From positions 1-13,766 of the forward strand of contig WGBT01000252.1 in the NCBI GenBank assembly GCA_015494185.1: a stretch of 13,766 nucleotides of DNA, given 5' to 3'. This DNA is from Hyphomicrobiales bacterium. GTDB lineage: Bacteria > Pseudomonadota > Alphaproteobacteria > Rhizobiales > S144-35. This document shows, one piece after another, positions 1 through 6,970 of this stretch. The notes under the pieces are model-generated. The model did not search any database and had not been told where the DNA came from. It was given only the letters and a program-made list of their open reading frames with translations. The stretch's first letter is position 1, and the number at the start of each line of letters is the position of its first letter. A program made the position numbers and the translations under genes.

Positions 1-2491
1 TTCTCCAGTTCCGGCGCGGACTGGGGGGGAGATCGCGGTCCTCCATATAACGCAGGGGCGGCTTGTATGGGGTTGTGATGGCATGCAGGCTGGCTTCCAG
101 GTCGGCTTCAATCCCTGCATTTGACTCTTCAAAATAGGTGACAAGGTCCATGACTTGAGAAAAGCTGCGGCCATGGGCATGGGCTGAATGGGGGGCCGAA
201 TGGGCCTGTCTGGCTGCGTTCTGGGCATTCCTTCTGTCTTCCAGAAGAGCCCGGATCTTGGCTGCGCGGCCAGGCCTGTCACGGTTCCACATGGCGGCAA
301 TGGCTGTCCACTCTCGATCTTCAATGCGGGCAAATTTTGTCAGTGTCTTTGTGATTCCTTCTTCAGCCTGCCGCCGCATGTCCTCGTCATCGCTGGCAAA
401 CCGTCCGGCCAGCATCTCATCTGGGGCTATGTCATAGCTAAAGAGCAGCTCAAGAAAATCTGGGCTCACCCGTCCCAGGAGATACCACAGTACCATCTGC
501 GCTTCCGGAGACAGTGCTTCGGCCCAGTTGCCAAGGCGATTCAATCCTGCCAAGCGCAAAGCACTGCCAATGAGTGGCTTTGCTGGATTAGGCGAGGGAG
601 GCGTGTCCGGTCTATACTGTCTTATCAGATCGCGAAACCCAGGCGTGGTCAGCCAGGTCCGCACCAGCTGCGGCGCCTCCCAAAAGGTCTTATGATCCAA
701 AAAATCCGCCTCGATCTGACGAATGCCATTCTCTGCCCCGGACACTTTGTGAAAATCAGGCGTTTGCCTGTGCCAGTCATGGTAACGGTGATAGGTGTGG
801 ATCAGCGCGATTTCCCCAGTCTTATCAACCAGAGAAGCAATTTCGTTGTGCAGGTTTTGATCAGCGCGGGGCGCACTGCCGTGTGTAGGCTTTTCCGTGC
901 CAAGGTCTTGCATGGCACTGTCAAAATGTGTGCTGCGAGCGTAAAACTGTGCTGTGCGTTTGGCTTTGTCGATGGTAGGACGTGTGATCTGGTGTTGAAG
1001 ATGCGACAAATCCTTCTCAAGGGCCTGTTTCAGGCCGGCAAACTGTGGCCAGTGGAACAGGTTGTCAACTGGAATAAAGTCTTGCGTTAAGAAGATGAAG
1101 GACAGGATTTTAGAGGATTGCTGCCCTCTTGCGTGCGAGCGCGCATCACGCGGCCTCCGGTCCAGATCATGCGATGCCAAGATGAAACCGTCGTCTGGGG
1201 TGCGCACCATCAGACCGACAATGTCACCATGGACTAGTGGGTGCCGTAACCCGGCCTGCGGCCCGGTAAATACGGCGGCCACTTCATCCGCTCTCTGATA
1301 CGATTCTGGTTGCAGCCCGTCAATGCGGTAGGCCTGCAAGTGTGGTTCATCAAACAAAAGGCCTGCAAGGTGAACGGATCTGCTAGCGCGGGTTTGTGCG
1401 TTGGCGGGGGTGGCGCGGCCAAATCCTCCGGTTTTTTGGCGAAGTTTATAAAAGGCGTCCCGGGCATAGTCATCCAGGGCCTCCTGCGCCAGACGGTAGG
1501 CCGCTAAGGGCCGCCAGTGAAAAGCTATGATATTGCGGTAAATATACCGCCGGAACGTGGCGCTTTGCCCAGCTGCAATCAGAAAGGCCGGGCAGGTTTT
1601 CCTGGCGCGGACTTTATTAAGGCGTTCGGTGATCTTGGCCTTCACAGGCTGGCGGCCCGGGGGGAGAGCTTTGCTCTTTTGGGGCTGCAGGAAAGTCCCC
1701 TGGGTTGCCGGCAGGGCTGTCCGGACATGAAATTTGGTTCTATCGAAGGGGAAAATACGCCGTGCTGGGCCAAATTGCGTTGTGTTCCAGACTGGCACGG
1801 CATAAAGCGCTGAGAACAAATATTGTTCGTCCGTTTGGCCTATGTGCCGCCCCTCGAGCACGGAAAAAAAACGGTCTGCGAGCTGAAAATCATTATCCTG
1901 CGGTCTGTGGGCAATCACAAGGCTGATCTGCGCATGACGCAAGCTGCGCTCATGACGACCGTTCCGGCGGACAGCAAATCCAAGACCTGTGACCATGACC
2001 CTATTATGCTCAGGCTGAGACATGGCCGTTTCAAGAGAGAGCCGGTTGTCTTTGCCCAACGTGCTTGACACAGGGGGGGTGGAAAATTGCATGACTGCAG
2101 ATAAGGTCCGAAAGCCCTGCTGTTCCTCAAAAGCCATTACGGAGACTTCGAATGGAGGCTTCAATGGCAGGCGTACGGCAATGGGAAGATCTGACTGTGA
2201 CAACCATTTGCTGCGGGTGGTGTCATCTCCCAAGCGGCGGTTGGGCTCTCCCTCAAGCCGCTTGTTTGGTATGGGATGAAAGGGATAAACCTTGCTTTGG
2301 GGGGGGGAGCCATCCCCACCCTGATATTGGGTTATTTTGAGAAAACGGTGGCGGGTTTTCTGGGCATGAGCAGAGGGAGGCAGGCAGATCAATGTGCTGT
2401 AACCGGCGCTTTGTGCAGGCGCCGGCAACCACAAAATGCGGTATGGAACTTTATCTTGATCTTGTGTTACCCTGTTTAACTCTTGCCCCAC
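1..2491 (-). CDS. Large uncharacterised protein, 3' end beyond the left edge
   Basis: One minus-strand frame stays open from the stop at 2516-2518 to the window edge, giving at least 830 codons after the chosen start. An open frame this long in DNA of moderate GC strongly indicates coding. I do not recognise the family. The product looks soluble: I see no signal peptide, membrane helix, Walker motif or metal-binding cysteine cluster. The C-terminal third is rich in charged, apparently helical sequence (for example LGNWAEALSPEAQMVLWYLL and WTAIAAMWNRDRPGRAAKIR), and the middle has an Arg/Tyr-rich stretch (TFRRYIYRNIIAFHWRPLAA). The start is uncertain. No ATG occurs in frame before 2137, so I chose GTG at 2491, about 46 nt downstream of the predicted transcription start; its Shine-Dalgarno is poor. 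TTG at 2434 and ATG at 2137 are alternatives. A run of nine C on the coding strand lies near codons 62-64. Confidence 0.72.
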   Translation of the reverse strand, partial: MGQELNRVTQDQDKVPYRILWLPAPAQSAGYSTLICLPPSAHAQKTRHRFLKITQYQGGDGSPPQSKVYPFHPIPNKRLEGEPNRRLGDDTTRSKWLSQSDLPIAVRLPLKPPFEVSVMAFEEQQGFRTLSAVMQFSTPPVSSTLGKDNRLSLETAMSQPEHNRVMVTGLGFAVRRNGRHERSLRHAQISLVIAHRPQDNDFQLADRFFSVLEGRHIGQTDEQYLFSALYAVPVWNTTQFGPARRIFPFDRTKFHVRTALPATQGTFLQPQKSKALPPGRQPVKAKITERLNKVRARKTCPAFLIAAGQSATFRRYIYRNIIAFHWRPLAAYRLAQEALDDYARDAFYKLRQKTGGFGRATPANAQTRASRSVHLAGLLFDEPHLQAYRIDGLQPESYQRADEVAAVFTGPQAGLRHPLVHGDIVGLMVRTPDDGFILASHDLDRRPRDARSHARGQQSSKILSFIFLTQDFIPVDNLFHWPQFAGLKQALEKDLSHLQHQITRPTIDKAKRTAQFYARSTHFDSAMQDLGTEKPTHGSAPRADQNLHNEIASLVDKTGEIALIHTYHRYHDWHRQTPDFHKVSGAENGIRQIEADFLDHKTFWEAPQLVRTWLTTPGFRDLIRQYRPDTPPSPNPAKPLIGSALRLAGLNRLGNWAEALSPEAQMVLWYLLGRVSPDFLELLFSYDIAPDEMLAGRFASDDEDMRRQAEEGITKTLTKFARIEDREWTAIAAMWNRDRPGRAAKIRALLEDRRNAQNAARQAHSAPHSAHAHGRSFSQVMDLVTYFEESNAGIEADLEASLHAITTPYKPPLRYMEDRDLPPSPRRNWR

Positions 2492-2543
2492 AATGACAAG
2501 CTCTGTTTCGCTCCCCTATTTGCGGATGCTCGTCCTTGTGGAG

Positions 2544-2572
2544 TTTATATATCGTGAATAGCCAGTCTTCAA
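2544..2572 (-). promoter_or_regulatory. sigma70-type promoter for the large uncharacterised gene
   Basis: On the minus strand, TTGAAG (2572-2567) and TATAAA (2549-2544) are separated by exactly 17 bp. The predicted start of transcription is near 2537, just upstream of the long open frame. The surroundings are AT-rich compared with the neighbouring genes. Confidence 0.55.
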
Positions 2573-2581
2573 GATCAGCGG

Positions 2582-2627
2582 GAGCACAATCTGATGAAAA
2601 CTGCTTCTTATTAAAGGACTTGTGCTC
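2582..2627. terminator. 8-bp inverted repeat between two minus-strand genes
   Basis: GAGCACAA (2582-2589) is repeated inverted as TTGTGCTC (2620-2627) around a 30-nt loop. It lies just after the stop of the multicopper oxidase gene. It could form a weak terminator stem, but the loop is long and no T-run follows, so the role is a guess. Confidence 0.25.
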
Positions 2628-2656
2628 TCTAGCTCATAGTCCCAGCCCCCCGGCAC

Positions 2657-4174
2657 CTAGGCCACTACGACGAACTGGCCCATCATGCCGCCGTCCTCAT
2701 GTTCCAGAATATGGCAGTGAAACATATAGGGGTTGATGGGATCGGCATAGTCTTCGAATTTGGCAATGACCCGCACGGTTTCACCGCCAGCCACCGTCAC
2801 CGTGTCTTTCAGTCCCAGCTCATGGGGCGCAGGGGGGCGGCCGTTGCGGGTGAGAATCTGAAACTGAATGTCATGGATGTGGAACGGATGCATCATCGGT
2901 GAGGCGTTGGAAATCTCCCAGATTTCGGTGGTCCCCAACTTGACCCGGGCATCGATGCGGCGCATGTCCATTTCCTTGCCATTGATGGTGAAATTCGATC
3001 CCCCGCGCATCATCGCCATCGGTCCCATCAGCATGTCGAGCCGGAACCGGCGGGTTTTGACGGCCATGGCCGGATCAAGCCGCGGCAGGTCGAGAAGCTT
3101 AGGCGGCAGCTCTGGTGAGGGCGTCAGGGTCTTGCCGGGCTGAATGCGCAGCACCTCGAAACGGCGATTGTCATCAGACATCATGCTCATCATCCGTCCC
3201 ATCATGCCGCTGCCCCGGCCAGGATTGACGGTCCGATAGGGAAAGGTGACGAGATCCGCCGGGCCTGATTTGTTGATCGCAACAACGATTTCAACCCGTT
3301 CCCCTGGGGCGATCACGACGCGCCGGGCCTTGACCGGCCGCGGTAACAGCGAGCCGTCACCGGCGATGATGTCGAAGCTTCGATTGTCAGAGAACCCCAA
3401 ATTATAGGTGCGCGCATTGGAGCCGTTGAGCAGCCGCAGCCGGACTTTGGTCGTGGTGGCGGTGAAAATCGGGGCGAAGCCGCCATTGACCAGCAGCACA
3501 TCGCCTTTCATGCCGTTCATGCTGTCATGCATGTTGCGGCTGTAAATCAGCCCGCCATTGCGGTTGAAGCGTTTGTCTTGCAAGATGACCGGAATATCGT
3601 CGACACCATAGGTTTTGGGCAGCGGCAGATCATCGGTTTGCGGATCGCGAACACGGATGCCACCCGCCATGCCAAGATAGGCGTGCAGGCCGGTTTTGTG
3701 TAACAAATGCGGATGATACCAGAACAGGCCCGCCTGTTGCTTGACCCGGAAAGAAGGCCGCCATGTCGCCCCCCGCTGGATCACCTGATGGGGGCCGCCA
3801 TCGGCAATCGCCGGCAGATGCAGGCCATGCCAGTGTAGGGTGGTGCTTTCTCCAATATTGTTCTTGACGTTGAGCTGCACCCTCTCGCCATTACGAAAGT
3901 CAAGGGTAGGGCCAAGATAAGGACCATTGACACCAAGGGTTGGAGTTTTGACGCCGGGGTAGAATTCCGACACCCCGCGGGTCAGGGTAAGGTCATAAAC
4001 GCGGACGCCATTTTCCAGCCGCCCTTTGAGCAAGGGGGGGATCTTCAGCGGGGCTGGCTGGGAACGCCGGGCCAGCGCCGAACGGCTGCCCCAATCGCTG
4101 CGAGAGGCCAGGCCGCTGGCAATGATAGCGCCACTTGCCGCCATCCCAGCCAACATTTTTCTTCGTGTGATCAT
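2657..4174 (-). CDS. Tat-exported multicopper oxidase, CueO/CopA-like
   Basis: A three-cupredoxin-domain multicopper oxidase, probably a periplasmic Cu(I) oxidase that protects against copper. Numbered from the ATG at 4174 (505 aa), all four copper-binding blocks are present: HWHGLH (H114, H116), WYHPH (H154, H156), HPFHIH (H429, H432, H434) and HCHILEHEDGGMM (H486, C487, H488, H492, axial M497). The type 1 site and the trinuclear cluster therefore look intact. The N-terminus ITRRKMLAG plus a hydrophobic stretch is a twin-arginine signal, as expected for a folded metalloenzyme. A Met-rich loop (MMGRMMSMM, about 324-332) and further Met residues near 381-392 resemble the Cu(I)-binding Met insert of CueO. 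An in-frame TTG at 4207 would add 11 residues before the Tat motif and is less likely. It lies 33 bp after the SHOCT gene and is probably co-transcribed with it. Distinguishing CueO from CopA, or from another oxidase, needs activity data. Confidence 0.92.
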   Translation of the reverse strand: MITRRKMLAGMAASGAIIASGLASRSDWGSRSALARRSQPAPLKIPPLLKGRLENGVRVYDLTLTRGVSEFYPGVKTPTLGVNGPYLGPTLDFRNGERVQLNVKNNIGESTTLHWHGLHLPAIADGGPHQVIQRGATWRPSFRVKQQAGLFWYHPHLLHKTGLHAYLGMAGGIRVRDPQTDDLPLPKTYGVDDIPVILQDKRFNRNGGLIYSRNMHDSMNGMKGDVLLVNGGFAPIFTATTTKVRLRLLNGSNARTYNLGFSDNRSFDIIAGDGSLLPRPVKARRVVIAPGERVEIVVAINKSGPADLVTFPYRTVNPGRGSGMMGRMMSMMSDDNRRFEVLRIQPGKTLTPSPELPPKLLDLPRLDPAMAVKTRRFRLDMLMGPMAMMRGGSNFTINGKEMDMRRIDARVKLGTTEIWEISNASPMMHPFHIHDIQFQILTRNGRPPAPHELGLKDTVTVAGGETVRVIAKFEDYADPINPYMFHCHILEHEDGGMMGQFVVVA

Positions 4175-4207
4175 GTTTTCGATTTTGCTCCAATCAATTC
4201 CAATCAA

Positions 4208-4504
4208 TTATGATAACTTCTTGCGCCGTTCTTCGTATTCTTCGGTGCCGATTTCACCGCGGGCATAGCGTTCGTTCAAAATATCCAGCGGAGATTTTTC
4301 ATGGGTATTGCGTTTGTTGCCGCCAAAGCTGCGAATGAGCGCAACCAGGAACCAGATCAGCAGAAACAGAATGATCAGTCCAATCACCGGGCCAAACCAC
4401 ATGCCTCCCGGCCCCATCATATTCGGCCCCATCATACCGCTGCCAGGCATCATACCGCCGCCGGGATCGCCAGGCATTTGTGCCCAAAGTTCCATCATGC
4501 TCAT
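4208..4504 (-). CDS. Membrane-anchored SHOCT-domain protein with Met-rich N-terminus
   Basis: A 98-aa protein in three parts. Residues 8-36 are Met/Gly/Pro-rich (GSGMMGPNMMGPGGM). Residues about 37-58 form one transmembrane helix. Residues 71-98 (SPLDILNERYARGEIGTEEY and following) match the SHOCT domain, a short C-terminal helical hairpin common on small bacterial membrane proteins. The ATG at 4504 has GGAGAG 6 nt upstream. The Met-rich segment would face the periplasm if the SHOCT domain is cytoplasmic, which suits a Cu(I)-binding role, but that topology is inferred. It is the first gene of a two-gene minus-strand unit with the multicopper oxidase. SHOCT domains have no single defined function. 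Confidence 0.85.
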   Translation of the reverse strand: MSMMELWAQMPGDPGGGMMPGSGMMGPNMMGPGGMWFGPVIGLIILFLLIWFLVALIRSFGGNKRNTHEKSPLDILNERYARGEIGTEEYEERRKKLS

Positions 4505-4543
4505 GCCGAGCTCTCCATTGCGATTGAGCTGCGTTGGAGGGCC

Positions 4544-4574
4544 AAGATAAAGGTTCCCGCAGCTAGCACCTCAA
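4544..4574 (-). promoter_or_regulatory. MerR/CueR-like promoter for the SHOCT and oxidase genes
   Basis: On the minus strand, TTGAGG (4574-4569) and TATCTT (4549-4544) are separated by 19 bp, the overlong spacer typical of MerR-family activators. The spacer holds an imperfect dyad, AGGTGCT, 7 bp, GGAACCT, placed as in CueR operators (7-7-7). The half-sites differ from the CueR consensus ACCTTCC / GGAAGGT, so the exact regulator is open. The leader to the ATG at 4504 would be about 33 nt. Confidence 0.45.
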
Positions 4575-4738
4575 GCGCTTTTTTTGCGAGGCTTTTCACG
4601 AACCTGTGAGCGGCAGGCTGCTGTCTGGCTCAATGATGCTCCCTCACAAAAAGTTGAAAAACAGGCTTGGTTCGCGGACCAGCCCCAAGGCTAGCCCCTT
4701 TGCCGCCAATGCGCCCGTTTGACGCAGAAGTTTATGGC

Positions 4739-4769
4739 TTGACCCTCCAGCAAGGGGAACCCCCATGTG
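4739..4769 (+). promoter_or_regulatory. MerR/CueR-like promoter for the HiPIP and Met-rich genes
   Basis: TTGACC (4739-4744) is followed after 19 bp by CATGTG (4764-4769). Directly overlapping the -35, ACCCTCC, 7 bp, GGAACCC occupies 4742-4762 with the 7-7-7 layout of CueR operators. The centre AGCAAGG is the reverse complement of the centre I recall for the E. coli copA operator. The left half differs from ACCTTCC at one position; the right half is weaker. The poor -10 fits a promoter that needs an activator. Confidence 0.5.
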
Positions 4770-4824
4770 ATGAACGGGCTGGAAAAACAACAATCACAAG
4801 AGCAATCACAATGGAGGAGTTGCC

Positions 4825-5100
4825 ATGACTGATACCGATGAAAAAATGAAAACGCCCAACCGCCGGGACGCCTTGAAGGGCACAGCGGCACTGATGGGGC
4901 TGATTGCAGCCGCTGGGATGTTGGCGCGTCCCACACCAGCATCGGCGAAAATCTCAAAACGCGCGGCAGGTTATGTCGCCTCGCCAAGAAATGGCCAGAA
5001 ATGCGCCAATTGCCGCTGGTTCTACCCGCGCTCGCGGACCTGCAAGGTGGTCTCGGGAACTTTCAGCCCCAATGGCTGGTGCCGGCTCTGGCGCCGATAA
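4825..5100 (+). CDS. High-potential iron-sulfur protein (HiPIP), Tat-exported
   Basis: A 91-aa precursor. Residues 11-41 form a Tat signal (NRRDALKG, hydrophobic core, then PTPASA). The mature part is about 50 residues and carries four cysteines as C60-x2-C63-x9-C73-x12-C86, ending in GWCRLW. This spacing, the Gly-Trp-Cys near the C-terminus and Tyr50 ten residues before the first Cys are HiPIP hallmarks. These hold a [4Fe-4S] cluster that passes single electrons at high potential in the periplasm. The start has GGAGG about 8 nt upstream. It lies 43 bp before the Met-rich gene on the same strand and behind a MerR-like promoter. Its link to copper handling is inferred from position only; it might serve as electron partner of a periplasmic oxidase. 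Confidence 0.87.
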   Translation: MTDTDEKMKTPNRRDALKGTAALMGLIAAAGMLARPTPASAKISKRAAGYVASPRNGQKCANCRWFYPRSRTCKVVSGTFSPNGWCRLWRR

Positions 5101-5143
5101 TTCGCCCCTTTCCCAATGCGCAAACCGAAAAGGAGACTTTCTA

Positions 5144-5569
5144 ATGTTGAAGAACAAAATGAATAGCACAGGCCTGACCATGGTGCTTGCTGCGGCTGCT
5201 TTCGCCCTCATGCCGCTGACAGCCAGTGCGCAAGGTATGATGGGTCCCGGTATGATGGGGCCGGGCATGCAACCGGGGATGACTGGTCAGCCCGGTCAAA
5301 TGCCGCCCCGGCAATGGGGGCAGGGTTTTGGCCAACCGGGAACCGGGGGACCTGGTATGATGGGACCAGGCATGATGGGACCCGGCGCGATGGGCCCCGG
5401 TATGATGGGCCAAGGCATGCAGCCGCAAGGTTATGGCTCTCCCGGCATGATGCAGGGCCAGATGCCAGGGCCGCAAGGCCGTGGCTGGCAGGGCGGTATG
5501 CAGCCCATGGGACCGGGCATGATGCAAGGCGGCCCTCGCGGTGGCGGTTGGGGCGGTCACCGTCGCTAA
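5144..5569 (+). CDS. Secreted Met/Gly/Pro-rich repeat protein, possible copper binder
   Basis: A 141-aa protein with a Sec signal peptide (about 1-29, cleavage after TASA) and a low-complexity mature region. That region is built from variants of GMMGP/GPGMM, mixed with Gln-, Pro- and Gly-rich spacers and ending in a Gly/Arg/His tail. I count about nine MM pairs. Closely spaced methionines bind Cu(I) and Ag(I) in several periplasmic proteins, so a copper scavenger or chaperone is plausible, but no named family is recognised. The ATG at 5144 has AGGAG (5131-5135) 8 nt upstream, which favours it over the much longer open frame beginning at 4904 inside the HiPIP gene. It follows the HiPIP gene by 43 bp and probably shares its transcript. 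Confidence 0.8.
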   Translation: MLKNKMNSTGLTMVLAAAAFALMPLTASAQGMMGPGMMGPGMQPGMTGQPGQMPPRQWGQGFGQPGTGGPGMMGPGMMGPGAMGPGMMGQGMQPQGYGSPGMMQGQMPGPQGRGWQGGMQPMGPGMMQGGPRGGGWGGHRR

Positions 5570-5625
5570 AGTTCGCTTTCCTTTCTCAAGCAAGACCTCC
5601 AAAACCTTATTACAATCATCGCGTG

Positions 5626-5659
5626 TGGCCCTTTACGCATTTTTGAGCGTAAAGGGCCA
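5626..5659. terminator. Perfect 13-bp hairpin after the Met-rich gene
   Basis: TGGCCCTTTACGC (5626-5638) pairs perfectly with GCGTAAAGGGCCA (5647-5659) around an 8-nt loop. It lies 57 bp after the stop of the plus-strand copper-type unit and about 74 bp before the next gene. No T-run follows, so it is terminator-like rather than a classic intrinsic terminator; it may instead protect the 3' end of the transcript. Confidence 0.45.
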
Positions 5660-5732
5660 TTGAAGATCAAGGGAGCGTTTCCCAAATTTGTTTTGGTACA
5701 GGCAAATAAACTTGCTTGAAATGGAGAGTGTC

Positions 5733-6086
5733 ATGAAAACTGAAAAAATTGCCCGTGAAGACTGGGCACGTTATTTTGACCAAGTGACGAAATTTCTCGA
5801 AGGGAAACGTGCCGTTGTAGAGCTTGAGTCCTTGAAACTGGGTGACCAGGTCGAAGCCAATTCACTGCCACTTTTTGGGATAACCTATGATTATAAAAAC
5901 GACATCATCGAAGTGGCGATGGACGGGCTTGATCATTTGATCCATAAGCCTCAAGATGTTTTTGTTGGAGTTGGCGAATTTGGTATTGAGTCGATTGAAA
6001 TCGTGGATGCACAGGGCGAAAAACAAATCATTTCGCTGTTTGCTCCCGTTGTTCTCCCAAAACCGGAACGCGCCCAGGCGGCCTAA
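5733..6086 (+). CDS. DUF5335-like small protein
   Basis: A 117-aa cytoplasmic protein with no signal peptide or membrane helix. The sequence W11-x3-F15, GITYDYKND (49-57), DHLIHKP (67-73) and a C-terminal strand pattern resemble the DUF5335 family, whose function is not established. An in-frame upstream reading begins at 5688, but the ATG at 5733 has GGAGAG 4-5 nt upstream and begins with a normal soluble N-terminus, so I chose it. The next gene, trxC, is on the same strand 121 bp downstream. That suggests a shared stress-related context but not necessarily one transcript. Confidence 0.75.
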   Translation: MKTEKIAREDWARYFDQVTKFLEGKRAVVELESLKLGDQVEANSLPLFGITYDYKNDIIEVAMDGLDHLIHKPQDVFVGVGEFGIESIEIVDAQGEKQIISLFAPVVLPKPERAQAA

Positions 6087-6207
6087 ACCCAATCGTTGGA
6101 AGCGGGGAGCTGTCTCTTGTTTGTGAAAGAGCGTTGCATTTATAGGATCAAAGACTGTTCCTTGACGATTCTTCCTGTGGCGCAGACTGTTATTTAAAGG
6201 AGCAATA

Positions 6208-6660
6208 ATGAGTGAAACAATCACCAAACCGGTGCAGATTGTCTGTCCCCATTGCGATGCGATCAATCGGGCGCCGGCGGCAAAATTGGTGCCCGGCGTC
6301 CGTGGCAAATGCGGGGCCTGTCACAAGCCGCTATTCGAGGGACAGCCGATTGCCTTGAATGCGGCACGTTTCGCCCGGCACGTCAACAACAGCGATATTC
6401 CTTTGCTGGTCGATTTTTGGGCGGAATGGTGCGGCCCCTGCAAGATGATGGCACCGATGTTTGCGGCCGCAGCAAAGGAACTGGAGCCGCAAGTGCGCTT
6501 GGCCAAGATCGATACCCAGGCCGAGCAGATGTTGGCGGCGCAATACAATATTCGCTCGATCCCAACACTGGCGCTCTTCCACCATGGCCGCGAGATTGCC
6601 CGGACCGCGGGCGCAATGGACACCAATGCCATTCGCAACTGGGTTCGGCAATATCTTTGA
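6208..6660 (+). CDS. trxC: Thioredoxin 2 (TrxC)
   Basis: A 150-aa cytoplasmic disulfide reductase. The N-terminal extension has two CxxC pairs (C13PHC16 and C35GAC38) that bind zinc, the feature separating TrxC from TrxA. The thioredoxin fold carries the redox motif WCGPCK (active cysteines C75 and C78) and the cis-proline in SIPT (P119). Length matches the family. The ATG has AAGGAG 6 nt upstream. TrxC is known as an oxidative-stress thioredoxin in E. coli. Here it sits between a DUF5335-like gene and htpG, with the first palindromic element beginning 85 bp after its stop, where it may also end transcription. Confidence 0.95.
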   Translation: MSETITKPVQIVCPHCDAINRAPAAKLVPGVRGKCGACHKPLFEGQPIALNAARFARHVNNSDIPLLVDFWAEWCGPCKMMAPMFAAAAKELEPQVRLAKIDTQAEQMLAAQYNIRSIPTLALFHHGREIARTAGAMDTNAIRNWVRQYL

Positions 6661-6745
6661 TATTTGGTATTAGTCATTGGGAGGGATGCGGTGGGGGACC
6701 TGATAGAGAGGGGCTAGGTTTGACGGCACCTTCCGGCCTGCACCG

Positions 6746-6877
6746 GTCCTTACATTCCATGGTGAGACACTGGCATTTTCAAATGATTTGTCAAGGGTTT
6801 TAACCGCTTCGCGGCGCTATAGCGCCCTTGACAAATCATTTGAAAATGCAACAACGCTTACCATGGAATGTAAGGAC
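6746..6877. repeat. Long palindromic element, copy 1
   Basis: A two-tier perfect inverted repeat. The outer 18-bp arms are 6746-6763 (GTCCTTACATTCCATGGT) and 6860-6877. The inner 24-bp arms are 6774-6797 and 6825-6848. Internal loops of 10 and 11 nt separate the tiers. The 27-nt apex contains a small CCGC-TTC-GCGG hairpin. GGATC follows immediately on the right, as in copy 2. Similarity to copy 2 also continues to the left (TGACG, then CACCTT). It carries no credible gene. It could be a non-autonomous mobile or ERIC-like repeat, or a structured RNA acting at mRNA 3' ends. Confidence 0.9.
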
Positions 6878-6970
6878 GGATCTGACACTGTCTAGAGAAG
6901 ATTGAGTGTAGACTTAATATATGAGTGTAGACATACGCTCATAATCATGAGCGCCTTGCTCATATCCTTC

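Larger units (their letters stand above)
4505..4824. other. Divergent intergenic region of the copper-type cassette
   Basis: This 320-bp gap lies between the minus-strand SHOCT/oxidase unit and the plus-strand HiPIP unit. It contains one MerR-type promoter candidate for each direction, at 4544-4574 and 4739-4769. The stretch between them, 4575-4738, shows no convincing gene, hairpin or RNA. A reading frame crossing it on the minus strand overlaps the HiPIP gene and is a shadow. Confidence 0.6.

Noticed and set aside
188..1090. 300-residue plus-strand open frame
   Set aside because: It lies antisense to the long minus-strand frame, which is open over the whole region and reads more like protein. 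The plus-strand translation is rich in Cys, Arg and Pro, without domain-like order.
1234..2130. Other minus-strand frames at 1234-1473 and 1915-2130
   Set aside because: Both are shifted by one base from the continuous frame and are simply its shadows.
4904..5143. Upstream extension of the Met-rich protein within the HiPIP gene
   Set aside because: It overlaps the HiPIP gene in another frame. The ATG at 5144 with its Shine-Dalgarno and signal peptide explains the protein better.
5141..5602. His/Ala-rich minus-strand frame of 153 residues
   Set aside because: It is the antisense of the Met-Gly-Pro repeats; the regular His and Thr pattern follows from the repeat codons, and the plus strand has a signal peptide and Shine-Dalgarno.
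6252..6803. 183-residue plus-strand frame overlapping trxC
   Set aside because: It is a shifted frame over trxC and the first arm of palindromic element 1, with no domain features.
6746..6877. Palindromic element as an insertion sequence or CRISPR remnant
   Set aside because: No transposase frame exists and the repeats are not regularly interspersed; only two copies occur about 2.5 kb apart.
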